The notes below the pieces were generated by a model. That model saw nothing but the letters and a program-made list of their open reading frames with translations, had not been told where the DNA came from and searched no databases. A stretch of DNA of 64,000 bases, taken from Myxosarcina sp. GI1 (lineage in GTDB: Bacteria > Cyanobacteriota > Cyanobacteriia > Cyanobacteriales > Xenococcaceae). The stretch is from contig NZ_JRFE01000034.1 of assembly GCF_000756305.1 (NCBI RefSeq), positions 5,512 through 69,511 on the forward strand, given 5' to 3'. Below are positions 62,283-64,000 of this stretch, piece by piece. The translations under genes and the position numbers were made by a program. Positions within the stretch are counted from its first letter, which is position 1, and each line of letters begins with the position of its first letter.

Positions 62283-62716
62283 GCAACTTTCGATGCGGTG
62301 ATAATCGTAAAAAAATTAGCGCATTTACCGTCGTCTCCTACTACATTTGCAACTATATGAATGTGTGGGCGAGGGCGATCGCTATTGGGAAAAAAAGTAT
62401 CGCAGTGCATTACAGAGATCGCCTGATGTCGTTCGAGCTTTAAGGTTTTAATAATGGCTCGTGATAGTTCGTGCCAATCTTCGCAAGTGAGAGAATCTTC
62501 AATCGCTGGTGAGAGTGATAAATGATAGACGGGTTTTTGGGTTTTATTGGTAGAACTTGGTAATGCTGCATGATTGGTAAATGCTGTGACTAAAGATTGA
62601 GTATCTAAATAAGCTTCTGCTAAATTGGCGAAGACTATTTGCGGTTTTTTTTGGGGATTTAAAACATAAGACAGAGTTTGGTTAAAACTCCTCGATCTAC
62701 TGGCTTTGCCGATCAC
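62279..62716 (-). CDS. Relaxase N-terminal catalytic domain, frameshifted at T7
   Basis: A 145-residue frame from the GTG at 62716, preceded by AAGGA; a longer start at 62818 lies in the upstream gene. It starts VIGKASRSRSFNQTLSYVLN and has the three-His motif PHIHIVANVVGDDGK of MOB-type relaxases (metal site). It then reads NFFTIITASKVA and stops at TGA (62279-62281). Shifting back by one base at AATTTTTTTACG gives NFFYDYHRIESCL, which joins the 60888-62282 frame. The catalytic Tyr would be near the start. Stop TAA in the -1 frame just before T7 limits the shift to this tract. Confidence 0.75.
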   Translation of the reverse strand: MIGKASRSRSFNQTLSYVLNPQKKPQIVFANLAEAYLDTQSLVTAFTNHAALPSSTNKTQKPVYHLSLSPAIEDSLTCEDWHELSRAIIKTLKLERHQAISVMHCDTFFPNSDRPRPHIHIVANVVGDDGKCANFFTIITASKVA

Positions 62717-62717
62717 A

Positions 62718-63065
62718 TTAATTAGTTCCTTTACAAAGTTGAGTGATAAACTGTTCGGCTTGTTGGATAAAGCGAGTGCTATTTTGCAAAAAACTATCTG
62801 TAGTAGTATCCATTTCAAACTGCATCTTGCTGTAGGCAGCTATCATTTCGCGGTAAAATGCCATTAATACGGGATTTACTTGAAGCATTTGAATAGGAGT
62901 AAATAGTACAGAAAATAGATTTGGCTTACGCTCCAACCATTCATTGAGAAGCAGTATTCCCAAACTGTTCAAACTGGTTTGTCTCTGTCTAGCAATCTGC
63001 TTGAGTTGTTCTTTGAGTTCGCGAGGAACTCTCAGTTTGAGTTCTACGATGTCCGAGTCGTCCAC
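62718..63065 (-). CDS. Relaxosome ribbon-helix-helix protein (MobC-like)
   Basis: A 115-residue protein from the GTG at 63065. The N-terminal part has VELKLRVPRELKEQLKQIARQRQTSLNSLGILLLNEWL, the RHH fold of MobC and TraY-type relaxosome proteins. A longer helical C-terminus follows (about 55-115). Its stop is one base before the relaxase start, so the two are coupled. It would bind oriT and bring the relaxase to the nick site. The oriT is probably in the upstream intergenic region, though no nick motif was recognised. Confidence 0.8.
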   Translation of the reverse strand: MDDSDIVELKLRVPRELKEQLKQIARQRQTSLNSLGILLLNEWLERKPNLFSVLFTPIQMLQVNPVLMAFYREMIAAYSKMQFEMDTTTDSFLQNSTRFIQQAEQFITQLCKGTN

Positions 63066-63663
63066 ATTGTTGAAATATTCAAAACCTATTTTGTAGAAAG
63101 TATGTATTCAAAGATGTAGCAACATTTAGCTAAAAATATTTTTTCATTTTTGCTTGGGCTTGCTAAATCTATTTTTATGACAACTACCTAAAAAAAACAA
63201 TATCTCTAAAAACGTCCCAAATAATATTGCTTGCTAAAAATAAAAAAGTCGCGTGTTACAAAAGTTTTGGCTGCTGGTTTATCTAAAAAAAACTAAGTTT
63301 TTGAGCTTTTGTTGGTAATTTATGTATTAATTCAATACATTTTATGTAACAAAACAGTATTAATCTGCTACAGAAAATATATAAACTACAAGCTCATAAA
63401 AGTTGTGTAACTTGTAAGAAATATGCAATTTATGTATTAATTCAATACATTTTATGTAGCAAAACAGTATTAATCTGCTACAGAAAAAAAGCCTGTAAAT
63501 TGTAACGAAACTTAAAATATCGGCAAAGTTAAAATATATTTGTATACTATCTACATATAGAAAAACCAAAAATATTTTTGGTTTGCTGGCGAAAAAACAA
63601 AACTTTGCATTAGGTAACACATATACTTACACAAACGCCTACACGTAAGGATGAAATTGTTTT
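63066..63663. other. Divergent AT-rich region between transfer operon and parM
   Basis: About 600 bp between oppositely directed transcripts, very AT-rich. It contains the twin 61-bp repeats at 63317-63377 and 63427-63487, and runs such as AAAAAAAACTAAG near 63285-63300. It is the best place for oriT, the promoters of both operons and a centromere. No gene is visible. Confidence 0.5.
63317..63487. repeat. Two 61-bp direct repeats (candidate parC centromere)
   Basis: Copies at 63317-63377 and 63427-63487 differ at one base; their spacing is 110 bp. Each contains the inverted repeat TGTATT-AATTC-AATACA and a second part CAGTATTAATCTGCTACAG. The pair sits just before the ParM-like gene, where actin-type partition loci have their centromere and promoter. 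No ParR-like gene can be checked because the window ends. Confidence 0.75.
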
Positions 63664-64000
63664 ATGACTGAAGCTTTAAAAGAGAAATCAGAGTCGGTAT
63701 ATGAAAATGAAAACTTTGAAGAGACAAAAGAATCAATACTGACCTTATCGTTAGATGTTGGTGCGAGTATTTCAAAAGCAGTATATACATTGGATTCTGT
63801 AGAATCATCACAGATCTACTATATGTACATGGATGCAGAAATGATTGTAGTTCCAGAACAAATGCTACAGAGTTTTGAGTTTGACTGGAATTTAGTTGAT
63901 GCACCCGAACATTCAGCTTGGATTAAATCGCGTTCAAAAGCTTTAGAGGTATTTACTTTCGGATTATTGGCTCGAAAATTAAAAGCGCAAAAACAAATAC
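63664..64000 (+). CDS. ParM-like actin ATPase (5' part, truncated by window end)
   Basis: The first 112 codons from the ATG at 63664; AAGGA lies 13 bp upstream. After a polar N-terminus, ILTLSLDVGASISKAVYTL is the phosphate-binding loop 1 of actin-like ATPases (DxG). The rest, MYMDAEMIVVPEQMLQSFEFD and LVDAPEHSAWI, resembles the ParM/StbA-type proteins of large cyanobacterial plasmids. It would form filaments that push plasmid copies apart. The gene is incomplete, so the other motifs cannot be seen. Confidence 0.75.
   Translation, partial: MTEALKEKSESVYENENFEETKESILTLSLDVGASISKAVYTLDSVESSQIYYMYMDAEMIVVPEQMLQSFEFDWNLVDAPEHSAWIKSRSKALEVFTFGLLARKLKAQKQI

Overview
The window looks like one large part of a cyanobacterial conjugative plasmid. 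HIP1-type octamers (GCGATCGC) occur throughout, base composition is moderately AT-rich, and many protein families are typical of cyanobacteria: CHASE2 kinase, CHAT protease, DUF928, cyanobacterial two-partner secretion proteins and a CyRepA1-type replication protein. The plasmid reading rests on a replication initiator, a plasmid-type topoisomerase I, a relaxase with a ribbon-helix-helix partner, a near-complete type IV secretion (T4SS) gene set, an actin-like segregation ATPase start, toxin-antitoxin modules and several recombinases. I cannot name the genus from sequence alone. No rRNA, tRNA or CRISPR array was recognised.

Layout. 1-4.5 kb: a truncated response regulator, a four-helix-bundle protein carrying two in-frame palindromic repeat insertions, a Coq4-motif membrane protein, and two overlapping solute-binding-protein genes, all on the minus strand. 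4.7-13.4 kb: replication block (CyRepA1-like initiator, a probable origin-side intergenic region with a candidate small RNA, topA, a small RHH-like protein, a membrane protein and a REC-DUF3102-methyltransferase-like fusion). 13.5-24 kb: a signalling and secretion island with a TpsB transporter, zinc-ribbon binding protein, CHASE2 histidine kinase, DUF928 protein, CHAT/TPR protease and TpsA filamentous haemagglutinin. 24.4-33.7 kb: FkbM methyltransferase, RES toxin with its antitoxin, two convergent FG-GAP/RTX giant surface proteins and an interrupted Abi_2 gene. 33.7-43.3 kb: accessory region with decayed genes, two paralogous KorB-like proteins, an RHH repressor with a phased operator, GIY-YIG nuclease, MazEF, tyrosine recombinase and an unusual TnpB. 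43.6-63.1 kb: a helicase and a long minus-strand transfer operon. 63.1-64 kb: duplicated repeats and the start of a ParM-like gene on the plus strand.

How the parts fit. The RHH protein and relaxase (63.1-60.9 kb) would nick and pilot the DNA. VirB2, VirB4, VirB6, VirB8, VirB10 and VirB9-like proteins would form the channel, and VirD4 would couple the relaxosome to it. The relaxase is split by a minus-one frameshift at a T7 tract, a site where either programmed slippage or an inactivating deletion is possible. CyRepA1 and TopA maintain the plasmid, the ParM-like ATPase probably segregates it, and RES and MazF systems may stabilise it. The 13.5-24 kb island looks like a self-contained sense, cleave and secrete unit for a large surface adhesin.

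The most unusual signals are the frameshifted relaxase, the triple-hairpin repeats that became protein-coding inserts, the REC-DUF3102-methyltransferase-like fusion, the TnpB with a triplicated segment between its first two catalytic residues, a helically phased decamer operator, and twin 61-bp repeats in front of parM.
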